From NCBI GenBank assembly GCA_012295275.1, contig CM022666.1:2088616-2152615 (forward strand): a stretch of DNA of 64,000 nt, in the 5' to 3' direction. Source of the DNA: Chrysomallon squamiferum. Lineage: Eukaryota > Mollusca > Gastropoda > Neomphalida > Peltospiridae. Shown in pieces: positions 48,101 to 60,589 of this stretch. A model generated the notes under the pieces. That model was not told the origin of the DNA. It worked only from the letters and a program-made list of their open reading frames with translations, and ran no database searches. The translations under genes and the position numbers were made by a program. Numbering within the stretch: the stretch's first letter is position 1; the number at the start of each line of letters is the position of its first letter.

Positions 48101-50867
48101 GGAATGTCTCCCCCAGTGAAACAGACGAGACATTTGCAAGAAGTTGAAAACCACGCAGAAACACTGGCTGCTGATGGAGGAGAGGAAGTTGTGGCTGATG
48201 TAGGGAGGTACGTGTTAATAATGATCTGAATTGTTGACATTTTGGGGTTTTTTTTCGTTTGAAATAATTAGCAGCTTTGCTTTGAAATATTTTGTTTATG
48301 AGTGTGTTTGTTTGTTTGTTTGTTATACATTTTCATTAGTGACTGAATGAATGTATTAGTTTTTAAATTAGTTAAAACTGAAATTTATTTTTATTATTAA
48401 GAGATTTGTTTGTGTTGAGTTCTGTTCTGTGTGTTTGGTTTTGATTTAGTTCTCTCTGCTTTCCGTTAATATTTTTTTTTTTTTGCATATTTTATTTTTC
48501 ATTTTTATTTGTTTGTTTGTTTCTTGTCACCATGTTCATGTATATAACTGTCCTTAAAAATGTTCTGTCTGGGTAGAAATATTTACACACACACACATTA
48601 CAAATAATGTTGAGATGTACAAATTAAAATGATCGTTACAGACTGGACAAAGACTACAGTGATATTTCTCTTCGAGTAGCTGAACACGAGTCAAGGCAGG
48701 AAGAACTTCAGCATTACATTAAGATGGTGAGTGTGAGAAACACACGTTTTATTTCTTCAGATTTTCAGTGATGAGCAATTTTCCAAACTAGTATCTGTTT
48801 ATAATTATATCTTTGTTATCTTGTGTGTATCTGCAGATGTACACTAGTATTTGAAAGTATGTATATTAAAAAAGGTATGTGTGTGTATTTTACTGATTTA
48901 GCAAGTGTGCGAGTCTGTCTATGCTTGTATATGTTTGTGTCTGAGAATGTTTGACAGACTGAGAATATGAGTGATAGAGAGAAGAAGAAGAGAAGAATAG
49001 ACAGATGAGGAGAGAGAAAGCATGCAGAAGATTTCATAATGTGAAATTTTATTGATTCATATATATAATAAAAACAAATTTTTTTTTTAACTTTTTTTTT
49101 CTTGATCTATCAGCTTCTGGATCGAAACCCGACTACAGATCAGAATCTTCCAGCTGGATCAGAAATACTCGAGTCTTCCCAAGAAGCCACAAGTAAATTT
49201 TTTACTTGCTCATACAAGTTTCTGACTTACCGTTTTATTTGTTTTCTGTATTAGTATCTTCATATCTTCACACTTTGTCTCTCCTTCTGTCTCCCTCTGT
49301 TTTGTCTCTCCATCTTTCCTTCTCTGTGTCTTTGTATATTGTCCCTTATCTTTGTTTCTGTCTCTATCAATACATAGATCTTGAACAGTTTTCTTTTTTC
49401 TTTTCTTTATCTTTCTCTCTGTTGGATATTCTGTTTCCACAGAATTGTTCCACATTTCCATCAATATTCTTATCATTTCTCTCTCTCTCTCTTTTTATCT
49501 CTCATTATCTTTTTCTGTCTCTATTTCCTGTTCTAACCAGTTACCCAAATCTGCTTTATCAAAGACAGTTATATCTGTTTTCCTTTCCATGGGAGAGTTA
49601 TAGAAAACAGTCCCTTCCCTAATCCTGGCAGCTGATAAAAAGATAAAGGTTTTGAAACAAAATTAAACATAACATGTATTCACACAGAAATTATTGGTTT
49701 TATTTCAAGAATTTTTTTTTTAAAAAATATTTTTCTTCTTCTTCTTCATTATTTTACTGAAATGATTTGCTGTTGTGCTAGGTGAGTTGGATTTAAATGA
49801 CACAGCACAGGCAGCCCAGCTTAACCAGGAGCTGAAGAGAATACAGGAACTCAGAGAGCGTTTGGTAAGTTAAATGTATAGAGAGTGTGTGTGCATGTGT
49901 GTCTGTGTGCATGTGTGTGTGTGTGTGTCTGTGTGCATGTGAGAGTGTGTGCGTTTGACTGTGTGCATGTGAGTGTGCATGTTTGTGTGTGTTTGTGTCT
50001 GTGCATGTGCATGTGTGTGTGTTTGACTGTGTCATGTGCACATGTCTGTGTGTGTCTGTGTGCATGTGAGAGTGTGTGCGAGTGTGTGTGTGAGAGAGAG
50101 AGAGAAAGCATGTATGTGTTGCATGAGAGAAATCAAGTGAATCTGAATGTGCGTGAGTGTGTACGTGTGTTAGAATGCATGCATATGGTATGTTTGGTAT
50201 TAGAGAACGTGTATGTTACGTGAGTCTGGGTGCACATCTCTTTTTGCCTTGATAAAATACTTGCTATAGTAACTGTAGTAATAAACAGTTTATTTGGACA
50301 AGCAAAAAAAATACAAACTAGAGCAACAGTTTTCTGTTTTTATTTTATATACAGACATGTAATATCTTTTATTATCTGTGATATTGGTATAGTGTGAAAT
50401 ATTTCTTTTTCTTTTTTTTAAATTGGTTTATTTAATTTTTAGTTATTATCGCTGATTTTTATTTCAACAACAGAAACCAACAAAAGATGATACAAAACCA
50501 GAAAAAGAAAAACCTTCAGGAAAGGAAAAAGGTAAATATATATTTTTCATGGGTAAGATTTTGAGTTAATGGAAGATGATAAAGCTGGTTTTTATTTAAG
50601 TCCTAGAACAAAATCACTTTTGTTTATTTTTATCATCAACCCTTTCTTTCCTATAATTAATTAGATACAAAAACAAAATTACTAGTTATATATTGTAAAA
50701 TGTACTTATATTTTTTAAAAGATTCAAGTTTCTAACAATATATTACTTTCTTCTGTATCTGCTCATATTGTAATTTCATTGAATTTCAAAGGGAACATTG
50801 ATCTATTACATTACATAATACTATACTATTACATTATATCATAATATATTTATCATAGATATTATCA

Positions 50868-50924
<57 letters not shown>

Positions 50925-52629
50925 GATTATTATTACTACTATTTGTCAGTGGTATCAAGCATTTAAAATATAGAGTTTTAAATTTAAATTTAAATTTTTT
51001 TACCATATCTTATAATACAGATATAACAATTATTATTCCATAATATCTTTTTATTTTTTTATTTTATTTTATTTTTTTTTTTTCTGTTCCACAGGTTCCC
51101 AGATGCACGGAGTTCTCCCCCCTGAGCAGCTCTCTGAAATTTCACGTCTGCTTGATGAGTACCGCACTCGCTGGGAAACATCACCCGGTCCACACGTCGA
51201 AGATTCTGTAACCCAGCTGTTAGATCTTCTTCAGAACCTTCCCAGAAGGTAAAATAATAATAATAATAATAATTAAAAAAATATATAGAATAAAAAGTGT
51301 GTATGTATGTATTTTTTAATTATGTATATATAATAGTAGTAAAAAATAAATTAAAAAATATTTAAAAAAAACAGTATAAAAAGTATTTATATATATATAT
51401 AATTTAAAACAAAAAATATTAACAATAATTGTGAAATTTTCTTCAAAAGCTTCATATTAGATAAAAAAATAATAATCAGTAATAAAAAAATATAATATTT
51501 TAGGATTATTTGAAAGTGCAGTCATACATTTACTAGAGGTTTGTCATAAATCTTAACACTTTGAAGGAGATATACATTTATAAATAAACGTAATATTTTT
51601 AATATAAAAGATTGTAAACAGATAGAAGTAGAGATATAGAGAAGTAGACAGAGAAGTAGACAGATAAAAATAAAACAAAAATAATAACAATGTGAGATAT
51701 ATTGAAAGAGATGTGGATTTCCCCAAAAAACATGTTATATCATTTAAACAATATTTTTTCTTTCTTTTATTATTATTTTTTTTAATTTATTTTTTTTTTT
51801 TTTTTTTAAACAGGAATGATCAAAAGCATTCAGGCGATCCCACCTCTCCTAAAAGTCGATCTCGTGTGCAAATCACTTCTTCAAAGAAAAGTTCAGGTGT
51901 TAAACCTTCCCAGTCAACTGTGACCATTTCTAGAGTAAGTAAATATATATATATATATATATAAAATAAAAAAAATAAACCAGTGTTACAACATCTTAAC
52001 ATTTTAACATTAACAGTTCCTAAGTGTCATGAGTGTGTGTGATTTATGATTAAACAAATCTGATAGTAAAATTAATAATATGGTAAATAATTGAATATAA
52101 AGACGTTTTTGTGTTTTAATATTTACAGTTACTAAGTGTCACATTTCTGATTTTTGACAATGAATTCCGAGAGCTATAATTTATCACATAACAAATATGT
52201 AAATGCAATAACAGCATTAACATTTTTAATAATCATTAAGTGTTTGGCAATTCAATTTTGGATGATAAAAATCTTTCTTTGTCCTCAAAAGTTGGGTGTG
52301 CATGTGAGTGAGTTTGCACGTGCATGCCAGAAATATTGACAGCAAAGAACGGAAGATTAAATATTCTTCATTTTTTAAAAAAAAAATTATTTAATTTTAA
52401 TTTTTAATTTATTTATTATTGTTTTTTAATTTTTTTTAATTTATTAATTTTTCTTGTTTTTATTTTTTTTTTTTATTTTTTTTTTTTTTTCACCCAGGCT
52501 GCAGGGGACACAACTAGAAGATCTGATTCAGAGTCAGAGAAGAGTTATCCTGCTTCATCCAGCAGAAAATCTGAGAGAAAACTGACAAAAACAGCACAGA
52601 AACATTCAAAACATTCAGCCTGGAAATAA
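37298..52629 (+). CDS. CNTROB: Centrobin homologue, about 25 coding exons
   Basis: Centrobin is a daughter-centriole coiled-coil protein that binds tubulin and is needed for centriole duplication or elongation. Exons: 37298-39163, 39490-39592, 39992-40064, 40576-40744, 41214-41249, 41431-41511, 41861-41977, 42340-42594, 43133-43225, 43535-43648, 43880-43975, 44376-44572, 44959-45024, 45322-45415, 45847-46020, 46467-46503 (uncertain), 46922-47392, 48078-48207, 48642-48726, 49114-49192, 49782-49864, 50474-50531, 51095-51248, 51814-51934, 52498-52629. The model sums to 4884 nt, 1627 aa. Residues 1-622 (one exon) are disordered, Gln/Ser-rich and without clear homology. The diagnostic part is about 738-795: HCEQQIHHLN, QQLAVAIATNKKKDTMIEQL and KVVEGWKKRE, close to vertebrate centrobin. 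A long coiled coil continues to about 1110. The Ser/Pro/Lys-rich C-terminus is weakly conserved. The protein is much longer than the roughly 900 aa of human CNTROB, mainly through exon 1. Confidence 0.9.
39164..41430 (+). other. CNTROB: CNTROB introns 1-5
   Basis: Intron 1 (39164-39489) has a TTA run before its acceptor. Intron 2 (39593-39991) is AT-rich. Intron 3 (40065-40575) is largely a degenerate TGTG/TATG microsatellite (about 40075-40390). Introns 4 (40745-41213) and 5 (41250-41430) are T-rich. No extra exons are evident. Confidence 0.7.
41512..42339 (+). other. CNTROB: CNTROB introns 6-7
   Basis: Intron 6 (41512-41860) is AT-rich with small TA and GATA runs near its 3' end. Intron 7 (41978-42339) is mostly TTA repeat (42059-42117) and a degenerate ATC/ATT block (42200-42300). 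Exon 7 lies between them. Confidence 0.75.
42609..42960 (+). repeat. Minisatellite in CNTROB intron 8 with splice-acceptor-like units
   Basis: The core GGCAGATTTGATTGGTTGTT recurs about five times (about 42612, 42677, 42752, 42824, 42908). Between cores, units carry a T run followed by TTCTGCAG and AAATGTTTTTA. The TTCTGCAG ends fall at 42727, 42801 and 42887, so three acceptor-like sites precede the true acceptor at 43132. Unit length varies from about 65 to 86 bp because of the T run. Confidence 0.85.
43226..44375 (+). other. CNTROB: CNTROB introns 9-11
   Basis: Intron 9 (43226-43534), intron 10 (43649-43879, with a short GT run at about 43760-43800) and intron 11 (43976-44375). They are AT-rich and without additional exon signal. 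An open frame at 44154-44357 in intron 11 has no recognisable content. Confidence 0.7.
44571..45080 (+). repeat. Three spaced copies of the CNTROB exon 12 donor sequence
   Basis: GTTAGATTGGGATATT directly follows the end of exon 12 (donor GT at 44573). TTAGATTGGGATATTC occurs again at about 44752, and GGTTAGATTGGGATATT at about 45062, which is inside intron 13. The third copy also has an upstream TTATGAGAATAGG that resembles the exon end TTACGAGGAGAGG. The copies are spaced about 180 and 310 bp apart. Confidence 0.7.
45416..46921 (+). other. CNTROB: CNTROB introns 14-16 and uncertain exon 16
   Basis: Intron 14 (45416-45846) holds TTTA repeats. Exon 15 ends at GGAAAG|GTTATT, a weak donor. The next block is 46451-46503, preceded by TTTTCCAG. 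Read from 46451 in the incoming phase it hits TGA after six codons. Read from an internal AG (exon start 46467) it stays open and joins exon 17 in phase. I used 46467 in the model, but the choice is open. Intron 16 (46504-46921) is T-rich. Confidence 0.45.
47393..49781 (+). other. CNTROB: CNTROB introns 17-20
   Basis: Intron 17 (47393-48077) ends in a TGTG/TGTC microsatellite (about 47940-48052). Intron 18 (48208-48641) and intron 19 (48727-49113) are AT-rich. Intron 20 (49193-49781) has a CTCT-rich degenerate tract (about 49265-49520). No extra exons are recognised. Confidence 0.7.
49865..52497 (+). other. CNTROB: CNTROB introns 21-24
   Basis: Intron 21 (49865-50473) starts with a GT/GTGCATGT microsatellite (about 49880-50105). 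Intron 22 (50532-51094) contains a TTA run (50872-50922). Intron 23 (51249-51813) starts with an AAT run. Intron 24 (51935-52497) starts with a TA run and ends in a T-rich acceptor tract. Confidence 0.75.
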
Positions 52630-53590
52630 CAGAGATGTTTTAGGCATTAAATTACATTAATTTAAAATATTCAAAACATTTAGTCTCAAAACATTACAGA
52701 CACCTGTAGAAATTAAATTACATTAATATAATTATTTATTACCCCTGGGTTTAATACAAACATCATAACACTTTACATTACATCAGATACTTGAAACAGT
52801 CACCTTGAAAATAACATTATACATATGCACATTAAATTATATTAAACATTCGTTGAAAAAATTTTTGTTAGGAATTAATCAATTTTCATACAAATTATAT
52901 ATTCATGATAACTGGCCTGAAAATGATCAACTGTAGATATTAATTTAAATGCTGGATTAGTCTGTGATAAAGTTTAAATTATTTATGTTTGTGTATACTG
53001 TTAGAACTGTGGTCATTGTGGAATGTTTCTTCGTGCAGTTGTTTTTGATCAAAGTACAGAAATGAATATAATAAGATGCATTTATTTCAGTGTGTATCTA
53101 CATTGTAGTTTTAAATAGCATATTTTTAGAAATGTTAGTGCCATTTTATATATTAAAAAAATCAGAAGAAAAATAAAAGTAAGCTGGTTTTTATATTTAA
53201 TTTATGAGCAATATAATCATCTATATTATTGTTTGTAATAATAGTATTGTCATTAGTGTTGTTGAGAGCACCATGATTGTCATCATCATCATCAATAGTA
53301 GTACTATAAATATCATTATTTGTAATTAGTATTATCATCATTACTATTATTAACATCATCATTATTAATTATTGTCTCTATTATTTTATTATCATCGTAG
53401 TCATTAAAGTGTTCTTTTAAACCTGTTGTCTTAGCTGTTAGTTACAAACCTACCTTGTTTCTTAACGAGTTTGTACCTGCCTTCAACAAAATGAAATTAT
53501 TCAAATAGAAAATAAATTAATTGAAATTTACTTGTTTGACAAGTGACTGTTTATTGTTTTGAATAAACTTTTTTACTTTCACATTTGCTT
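52630..53590 (+). other. CNTROB: CNTROB 3' UTR
   Basis: AT-rich sequence after the stop TAA (52627-52629). Candidate poly(A) signals AATAAA lie near 53170, at 53511 and at 53562. The last is followed by a T/GT-containing stretch and would give a 3' UTR of about 950 nt. The duplicated CAAAACATTCAG.CT words near the stop (52609-52690) are a minor repeat spanning the end of the coding sequence. Confidence 0.5.
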
Positions 53591-54478
53591 GATAAGACTT
53601 TTTAAAATCTGAATTAAATTTTTGTATATGTGTGTATACATGCATGGTTATGAATATGAGGTTTTGTTAGTGTTTTATTTTTTTAAAATACTTAAAAATT
53701 GTGGTGTGCATGGACTTTAAAGTTTGCTCCATATAACCAAGGATTTCGAATAATAAAATAATAAAAAATATATTTTTTAGGAATCAGTTTACCAGAGTAA
53801 ACAATAAAAGCTATAAAACGTAATTTTCACAATAAATTTGAGATCATTGTAAGGCAGCAGGGAATGCATCAGACTTGGATTTTCCATTGGAAGTGAGGAT
53901 AAATAAGTTATTTCCAATTCCAACTCTTGAACATGTACAAAAGAATTGACAATAATAGAATTATTTAAGTAGATTTCCAATATTTTTTAAAGACCAAGAT
54001 ATAATATTTATATTGCAATTCCAACTAATTCTTAGTCAAATGATAAAATAAAAACATGCTGCTGTTTTTCTTGTTTTTCTTAATCCCACTTTCATATTCA
54101 AAGAAATGATTACATCTTTGGTTGAAAATCGATCAAGTCCTAAACCGCTGATACATAATTCTTTTCATATGACATAATATGACATCATCTAACCTGGGAT
54201 GTTATGTTGTTAACATAAATTATGCAAGCTGATTAATCTATATTATCTAACATAGCCTTGGTAGAGGTGATGAACATACTCATTTAAGTTCAATATGTAC
54301 ATGCATACACACACACATAATATACATACACGCATACTTAAACATAAAATTCACACACACAAATAACAAACAAAACTAAAAAAAAATAATAATAATAATA
54401 ACTAGCACATTTTGACAGATATTTTTAGTCCTTTATTTTTTAAGAGTTGTGGAGCCATCTGTTTATCCAGTTGATCCA

Positions 54479-54539
<61 letters not shown>

Positions 54540-54703
54540 CATGCATGTGTATGTTTGTGTTAATTTTTATTTGTTTATTTTACTTATTTATTTATTTTTA
54601 ATTAATTGACCTTTAACTGCTGACCAGTATGTGCAAATAATAAAATTTGAAAGCTATCATTTCTTTCTGTCTTCTTTTTTCTTTTCTTTTATTTTTCATT
54701 TGT

Positions 54704-54769
<66 letters not shown>

Positions 54770-55229
54770 TTAAATTGCAATGTAACAGAAGATAGAAATA
54801 TAAAACCATCAAACATTCCATTTAGGGATTTTTGGGGGTGGGGGGGTTTGTTGAGTGGGGTTTTTTTTCCACATTAACGTAATAGAATATTCTTCAAATT
54901 ATAAGGATACAAAATTCTGTCATATAAAAACTTTCTCACTGATTTATTTATTGGAAACTGAAAATGAAAAATAAGAAAGACAATAAATCTTTGGAAAGCC
55001 TACATATTTATCAGTTGAGCTTTTTATTTATTCTTAAAAAAATATTTTGTGTGTGCTTGTGTTTTCTATATATATATATAGTATACATATCTTCATGCTG
55101 CATATTCTCAGCACGCAGACACTAACATTTTGTATTTATTTTATCATTTGACAAGTATCTCTGATGATAACAGCAAATAACTGAATACATTTTATTTCAA
55201 AATCCAGCATATTTTTTTATTTTTTGCGA

Positions 55230-55280
<51 letters not shown>

Positions 55281-55680
55281 GATGCCTGGATAGATGGTTA
55301 AAGACAGATAAAGACAGACATATGCAGAAATGCATACGTGCGTATGTTTATATGCAGATATACAGTTATATACAAGTCATTATATATCAAAATCCATTTA
55401 TAAAATTACTCTTAAACTGATGCACTTGTTTAAAATATATATAAATTACGTTTGTTTTCTATATTGGTTACTTACGTATCTGATTTGCGTAAAACAAAAT
55501 GAAATCTTCATCCAAGATGGAGCTTTTTTCTTCTTCTTTTTTAACAATTAATGTCACTCCGCGTGATATATAGTTTACAAATCAACTTCCATAAATCAAC
55601 TTTTTATTTCTCTCGATAAAGAAATGATAATCAGTTTTGAAATTTGAGTCACTGTAATCAAGTTTTTGTTGTTGGTTTTT
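53591..55680. other. Gene-free interval with GT and T tracts
   Basis: It contains GT runs (54481-54538 and 55231-55277) and an exceptional T run of about 59 nt (54707-54765). The intervening DNA is unique and AT-rich. No coding or RNA gene is recognised. Confidence 0.65.
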
Positions 55681-55694
55681 TTTTTTTTTTGGTT

Positions 55695-55729
<35 letters not shown>

Positions 55730-56300
55730 GTTTCACAATATTTGTCAGGTGACAGTAAGTGTATACGAGTCGAGAATATTGAGTCATCAAAATCATATTT
55801 AATCTGGTTACAAAAATATTTGTCATGTGATAGAAAAAGTAAACAAGTTTACAAACGTATACATTACCAAAATCATATTATTACTGGTTTGAGAATCTGT
55901 GTCTTGTGACGGGAAATTTTTTATGTTTTCGAAACTGAGTTATTCAAATCGTGTTTTTATTGGTTTGAGAATATTTGTCATGTGACAGGAAAAGTATATC
56001 GGTTTTCAGAAGTAATCATCAAAATCATATTTTTGTTGGTTTTAAAAATATTTTGTCATATGACTGGAAATACTTGTAATTTCTTAAAATAGTCATAAAA
56101 ATAATATATATATTTTTTTTAATGGTTTGAGAATATTTGTCATGAAACAGGACTTGTATATCGGTTTTATAAAGTAAATAATTAAAGTCATGTTTTATTG
56201 GTTTCAAAAATATTTGTCATGTGACAGGCAATGTTTGTAAATTTTGAAAAATGAGTCATTAAAATCATGTTTTTGTTTTGTTTTTTTTTTTTGTGTGTTA

Positions 56301-56338
<38 letters not shown>

Positions 56339-56515
56339 TCACAATGCTGGTCATATTAAAGAAGCTATATATTCTTTTGAAATCTAAGTGAACAAAATTA
56401 CTTGTCGGGAACAATTTTATAGTTGTTGAATTTGAGAGTCATCAAAATGATGTTTTTATTGGAATCAGAATATTTGTTATGTTGAAGGAATTATGCGTTT
56501 GTAAACAATTTTGAA
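55681..56515. repeat. Diverged satellite-like array, about 75-95 bp units
   Basis: The phrase 'TTGGTTTGAGAATATTTGTCATGTGACAGGAAA' and, later in the unit, 'AGTCATCAAAATCATGTTTTTA' recur about nine times with substitutions and indels. The ATTTGTCA landmark or its variants fall near 55739, 55818, 55889, 55974, 56052, 56136, 56213 and 56472. A T run and a TTG run (56305-56336) interrupt it. The array lies between a long T-rich block and unique sequence. Confidence 0.8.
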
Positions 56516-57419
56516 CTGTAGCTCTCGAAAATAATTTTTTATGATTTTATGTCTCTGTAATGATGTAAGCTTCAAGATAAAATGTTCTTGTTTTGGGGTT
56601 TTTTTTTTTCTTTTGCTGGGGGGTAATGGGTTGTTTTGGGGGGTTGTTTTATTTTTTGTTTTTTTTATGTTTGTTTTGTTCTTGTGGTTAATATTTTTTT
56701 TTCTGTAAAGACTGTTGATTTGTTCACATGCAGGAATTTTATTTTTATTATGTTATTCTATTTGTTTGTTTGATTTATTTATCTAATGCTGCTATTATTG
56801 TTGTTATTACCATTTTATTCTTCACTTTTTTCTTTCTTTCTTTTTTTTAACAGAATCTCTGAAAAAGAAATTTCAAAGATATTACTGTTGTGTATTTTTT
56901 TTTTTCTATCATTTACGCATGCATACAGACAAGATTATATTCGAAATAAAAAATAAAATATCTATTTTGACAAATAATGAATAAAATTATTTTGGGCTTC
57001 TTTAAAGGATAAATTGAAAAGATCTATTTTTGAATAGCTTTTTTTCTTCTTTCTTCTTTTTTTTTTTTTTTTTTTTTTTTCTTCTCAGCTCTTTAACAAA
57101 GAAGAAGAAGAAGAAATAGAAGACAAAAAAGAATGAAGTAAATTATTTTTGGCACTTTTCAGAGATTACGCTTGTATTGAGTTTTTATATCTATTTTTCT
57201 GACGTCTGTTAAACCAAAAGATTTTTTAAAAGGAAAAAAAAAAACATTGGATTGCTTTCAACAATCAAGATTTATATCCAGATGTTTTTCAAGTTTTCTT
57301 TTTCTGTACTCTGTGGAAGAAATTATTTTTGACTGTTCTCAGATGTTGTTTAAAAACTCATTTTCTTTTTTATATATATCTATAATTGTTGTCTCTGTTT
57401 TTTTTTTTTTTTCTTTCAA

Positions 57420-57450
<31 letters not shown>

Positions 57451-57590
57451 CATTTGGGGGGGATTGAAAGGTCGTTGCTGTCGATTTGTGTGTGTGTAAA
57501 CTTTAAACAAATTATCTATATTTAAAATATAGATTTTTTCTCGTCTGCTTTCGAACACTAAATTATCCTAAACCATTTTATAGATCGATC

Positions 57591-57646
<56 letters not shown>

Positions 57647-57820
57647 AAACGTATGAATAAAAGAAAAACGGAAATGAAAAATAGAAATAGAAATATTAAT
57701 GCAAATGGGGGAAAAAAAAAAAAAAAAAAAAAAATTACGAAGAAGGATCAGAAACGTAATTCCACTCACAGATGCGTAACATACGATTTATCGATTTGTT
57801 CTGTCTGCTAGATAAAAATC
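56516..57820. other. T-rich spacer with CT microsatellite
   Basis: Many T runs, a GAAGAAGAA tract (57099-57115) and a CT run (about 57592-57645). No gene is recognised. Confidence 0.65.
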
Positions 57821-57824
57821 TATC

Positions 57825-58076
57825 TATCCCATCCCGGAAGTTGGAATGTAATACTATTGCCAGGAAACTGGAGACGAAAATAGGCTCGTTTACTGTCATT
57901 ATTCAGCTCGTGGCGACCTGGAGGGAAGCATGTTGTCTGTTGTTTTTCTGTGACGTCAGGAATTATTTAAAACGTCTAAGATGAGTGCCGAAAGGTCGCG
58001 GGAACGAGGCAGTTTTTCGAGATAAGCATTGAAATACGCGCAAACGTTTGTCAACGGTTATATTGGATAAGTAAGG
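57825..58076 (+). promoter_or_regulatory. Promoter-like island, gene unknown
   Basis: A short CpG-richer island in AT-rich DNA. It has an ETS-type CCGGAAGT (57834-57841) and a full CRE palindrome TGACGTCA (57951-57958). An ATG at 57981 gives only 14 codons (stop at 58023). A consensus donor GTAAGG begins at 58071. This fits a promoter plus a leader exon whose downstream exons I cannot find in the window. The same ETS motif occurs at the UXS1 and TRAPPC1 promoters here. Confidence 0.4.
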
Positions 58077-58095
58077 GTTGAGAAGATAGTTCTTT

Positions 58096-58100
<5 letters not shown>

Positions 58101-58164
<64 letters not shown>
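58101..58164. repeat. GA microsatellite
   Basis: About 31 GA units, directly downstream of the promoter-like island and of the donor-like site at 58071. Confidence 0.95.
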
Positions 58165-58167
<3 letters not shown>

Positions 58168-59579
58168 TCAATATTTTAATGTCGACATAAAGCTACATCA
58201 TAATTTTCAGTCTAGAAATAAATAACTATCATTGGTTTCAGAGAGAGGTCCAAAGCGAAATACTGTCATTGAAAAAGAAATATAGGCAAAAACATGCATG
58301 AAAATCTAGATGTAGTCCAGCGTAAAAGATTTATATGAATATATTTTTAATGCGTGTGTGTGTGTGTCCGTACAAATACACATGCACGCAGACACATACG
58401 TATATTAAAGAAAAATATATGATGCCCTATGTTTTATACTGCCTGTCATAAACATAACTGTCCCTTTATCTACGGTAGCTTGTCTAATATCTAAATATAT
58501 TGCATCGTAATTGAATATGACGTTTAAAAAAAAAAAAAAAAAAAAAAAAAAGGAATAGAAATTAAATGATTTATGCTCTTCAAACAAAACAGATTTCAAC
58601 AAGAGATAGAGATAAAACAAAAAATAATTTAAAAAAAAGGATAATAGAAGGAACAGGTGAATAATATAACTGTTTCTTCTTCTGTGTTATTGGTGTTTTT
58701 TGTTTTGTTTGTTTGTTTGTTTTTGTTTGTTTTTTTATTGTTTTGTTGTGGTTTTGAGGTTTTTTTTTTTTTTGTTTAAAGTATTTTCAGAAATGTAGCA
58801 GGCTTGTATCCAAGAGAATGCTGTGGGGTTCTACATTCCCATCTTTTGTGTGTGGGTAAACATTGTTTTCAACGCAGGAAGCCATTTTGTACTTTCGCGG
58901 ACCCGTGCGCACATAAATACAATACATCTAAAACACGCACATGCATACGTACATACACATGCACTCACACGTATACATACGCACGCACACAGACGTACAT
59001 ACACATACGTACATTCACACATTCTAAATATATGTATATATCGACAGCATGTCGACTTCTTAAAAGAAGAATCTGGTGTGTTACTTGGGGTTTCCGAATC
59101 GCCGTATATTGGTTGTCTTTAAATGGAGTCAAGGGACAACCCACTCTATCTTTTTCATAATGGGGAACAACATGGAATATGGTACATTTTGGAACAGATG
59201 ATAAATAACTAAAATCTTAAAATTAAACAGATTTCTAACTGTCAGATATAACTCACAATTTGTATTGGGATGCATATTTCATAAATGTTTTTCACTGGCA
59301 CAGTAATACATTTGCAATATATATATATATTTTTTTAAATAATTTAATTTTTATTCACATTGTTTAACATTTAAAATAAACAAGTAAATATACGTGTAAA
59401 TCAATACATAAATAAATGAATGAATGAACACGCCGAAGCAAAATATGCCGAAAACCTGAATCAGTTATCTAGAAATTAGTTTTTATAATTACGTTGCCAA
59501 ACTAACAGTACATCGTTAAAATGTTTGCGTTGTAGAAAAGAGTGAATCTTTCCGCAGCTTAATAGAAATATAAAAAAAA

Positions 59580-59612
<33 letters not shown>

Positions 59613-59660
59613 AAAAAAAAATTAAAGTAAAAATAAAAAATTTAAAATTAAAAAAAAAAA

Positions 59661-59699
<39 letters not shown>

Positions 59700-59908
59700 G
59701 AGAATTAAAAAAACCTATTAATTATTTCCCGATATTCATCGAATGAAAACTGTAAAAAAAAAAAAATATACAGGCTTTAAAAAAAAACAAAAAATGTAAA
59801 AAATGAAGAAAAAGATCGTTAGGAAAAAAAAAAAAATTAAAATAGCAACATAATACTTTCTTTCTTTCTTTCTATTATTTGTAATTTTTTTTTTTTTTTT
59901 TTTTTTTA

Positions 59909-59939
<31 letters not shown>

Positions 59940-60360
59940 TTAATGGTTTCTAGTAAGGTTTCAGACATTTAATGGGCATGAAAACCTTGTAGTTATGTAG
60001 CGATCGATGACCTTATTATTTTGCTCGAATTTATTATTTTCGTTATTTGTCATAAAACTGTCAAGTCGAACTCGACGGGCTTTACATTTTTATACCCGTG
60101 TATTCATGAAATGTTTTGGGATTGTTGTAGACACATAATCCGTCTGTGTGTGTGCGTGCGTGCGTGCGTGGGTGGGTGCGCGCGCGCGCTCAGTTAATCT
60201 ACGTACAGTTGTATATACATACAACGTGACGAGTTAAAATGCATACGTATATACACGTTAAAACATACAATACACATACGTAGATAATCACACGCGCGCA
60301 TACATACACATACGCACACACATTAGCACATTACAAACATGCGATGATACTAACATACGC
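58165..60360. other. Gene-free interval with long A/T homopolymers
   Basis: Low-complexity A and T tracts dominate 59567-59940. A CATA/CACG-rich degenerate microsatellite lies at 58905-59025 and a GTGC/GC alternation at 60145-60190. No coding exon is recognised. Confidence 0.65.
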
Positions 60361-60370
60361 TCAATCATAC

Positions 60371-60550
60371 ACACATACATGCATACATACAAACACGCAT
60401 GCATACATACATACATACATACATGCATACATATATATGCATGCATGCATATATACATACACACATACATGCATACATACAAACACGCATGCATACATAC
60501 ATACATACATACATGCATACATATATATGCATGCATGCATATATACATAC
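60371..60550. repeat. Perfect 90-bp tandem duplication inside a CATA microsatellite
   Basis: 60371-60460 and 60461-60550 are identical at every base I compared, including the irregular segments AAACACGCATGC and ATATATATGCATGCATGC. The duplication is therefore recent, or recently homogenised. All open frames here (both strands) are microsatellite translations. Confidence 0.95.
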
Positions 60551-60589
60551 ACATACATTCATACATGCACACTCAATAACACACACACA

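Noticed and set aside
49206-49622. 138-codon Ser/Leu-rich plus-strand frame
   Set aside because: CT-rich low-complexity sequence in CNTROB intron 20.
57772-57984. 70-codon frame through the promoter-like island
   Set aside because: No recognisable domain; it crosses the ETS and CRE motifs and ends just after the ATG at 57981, so chance is more likely.
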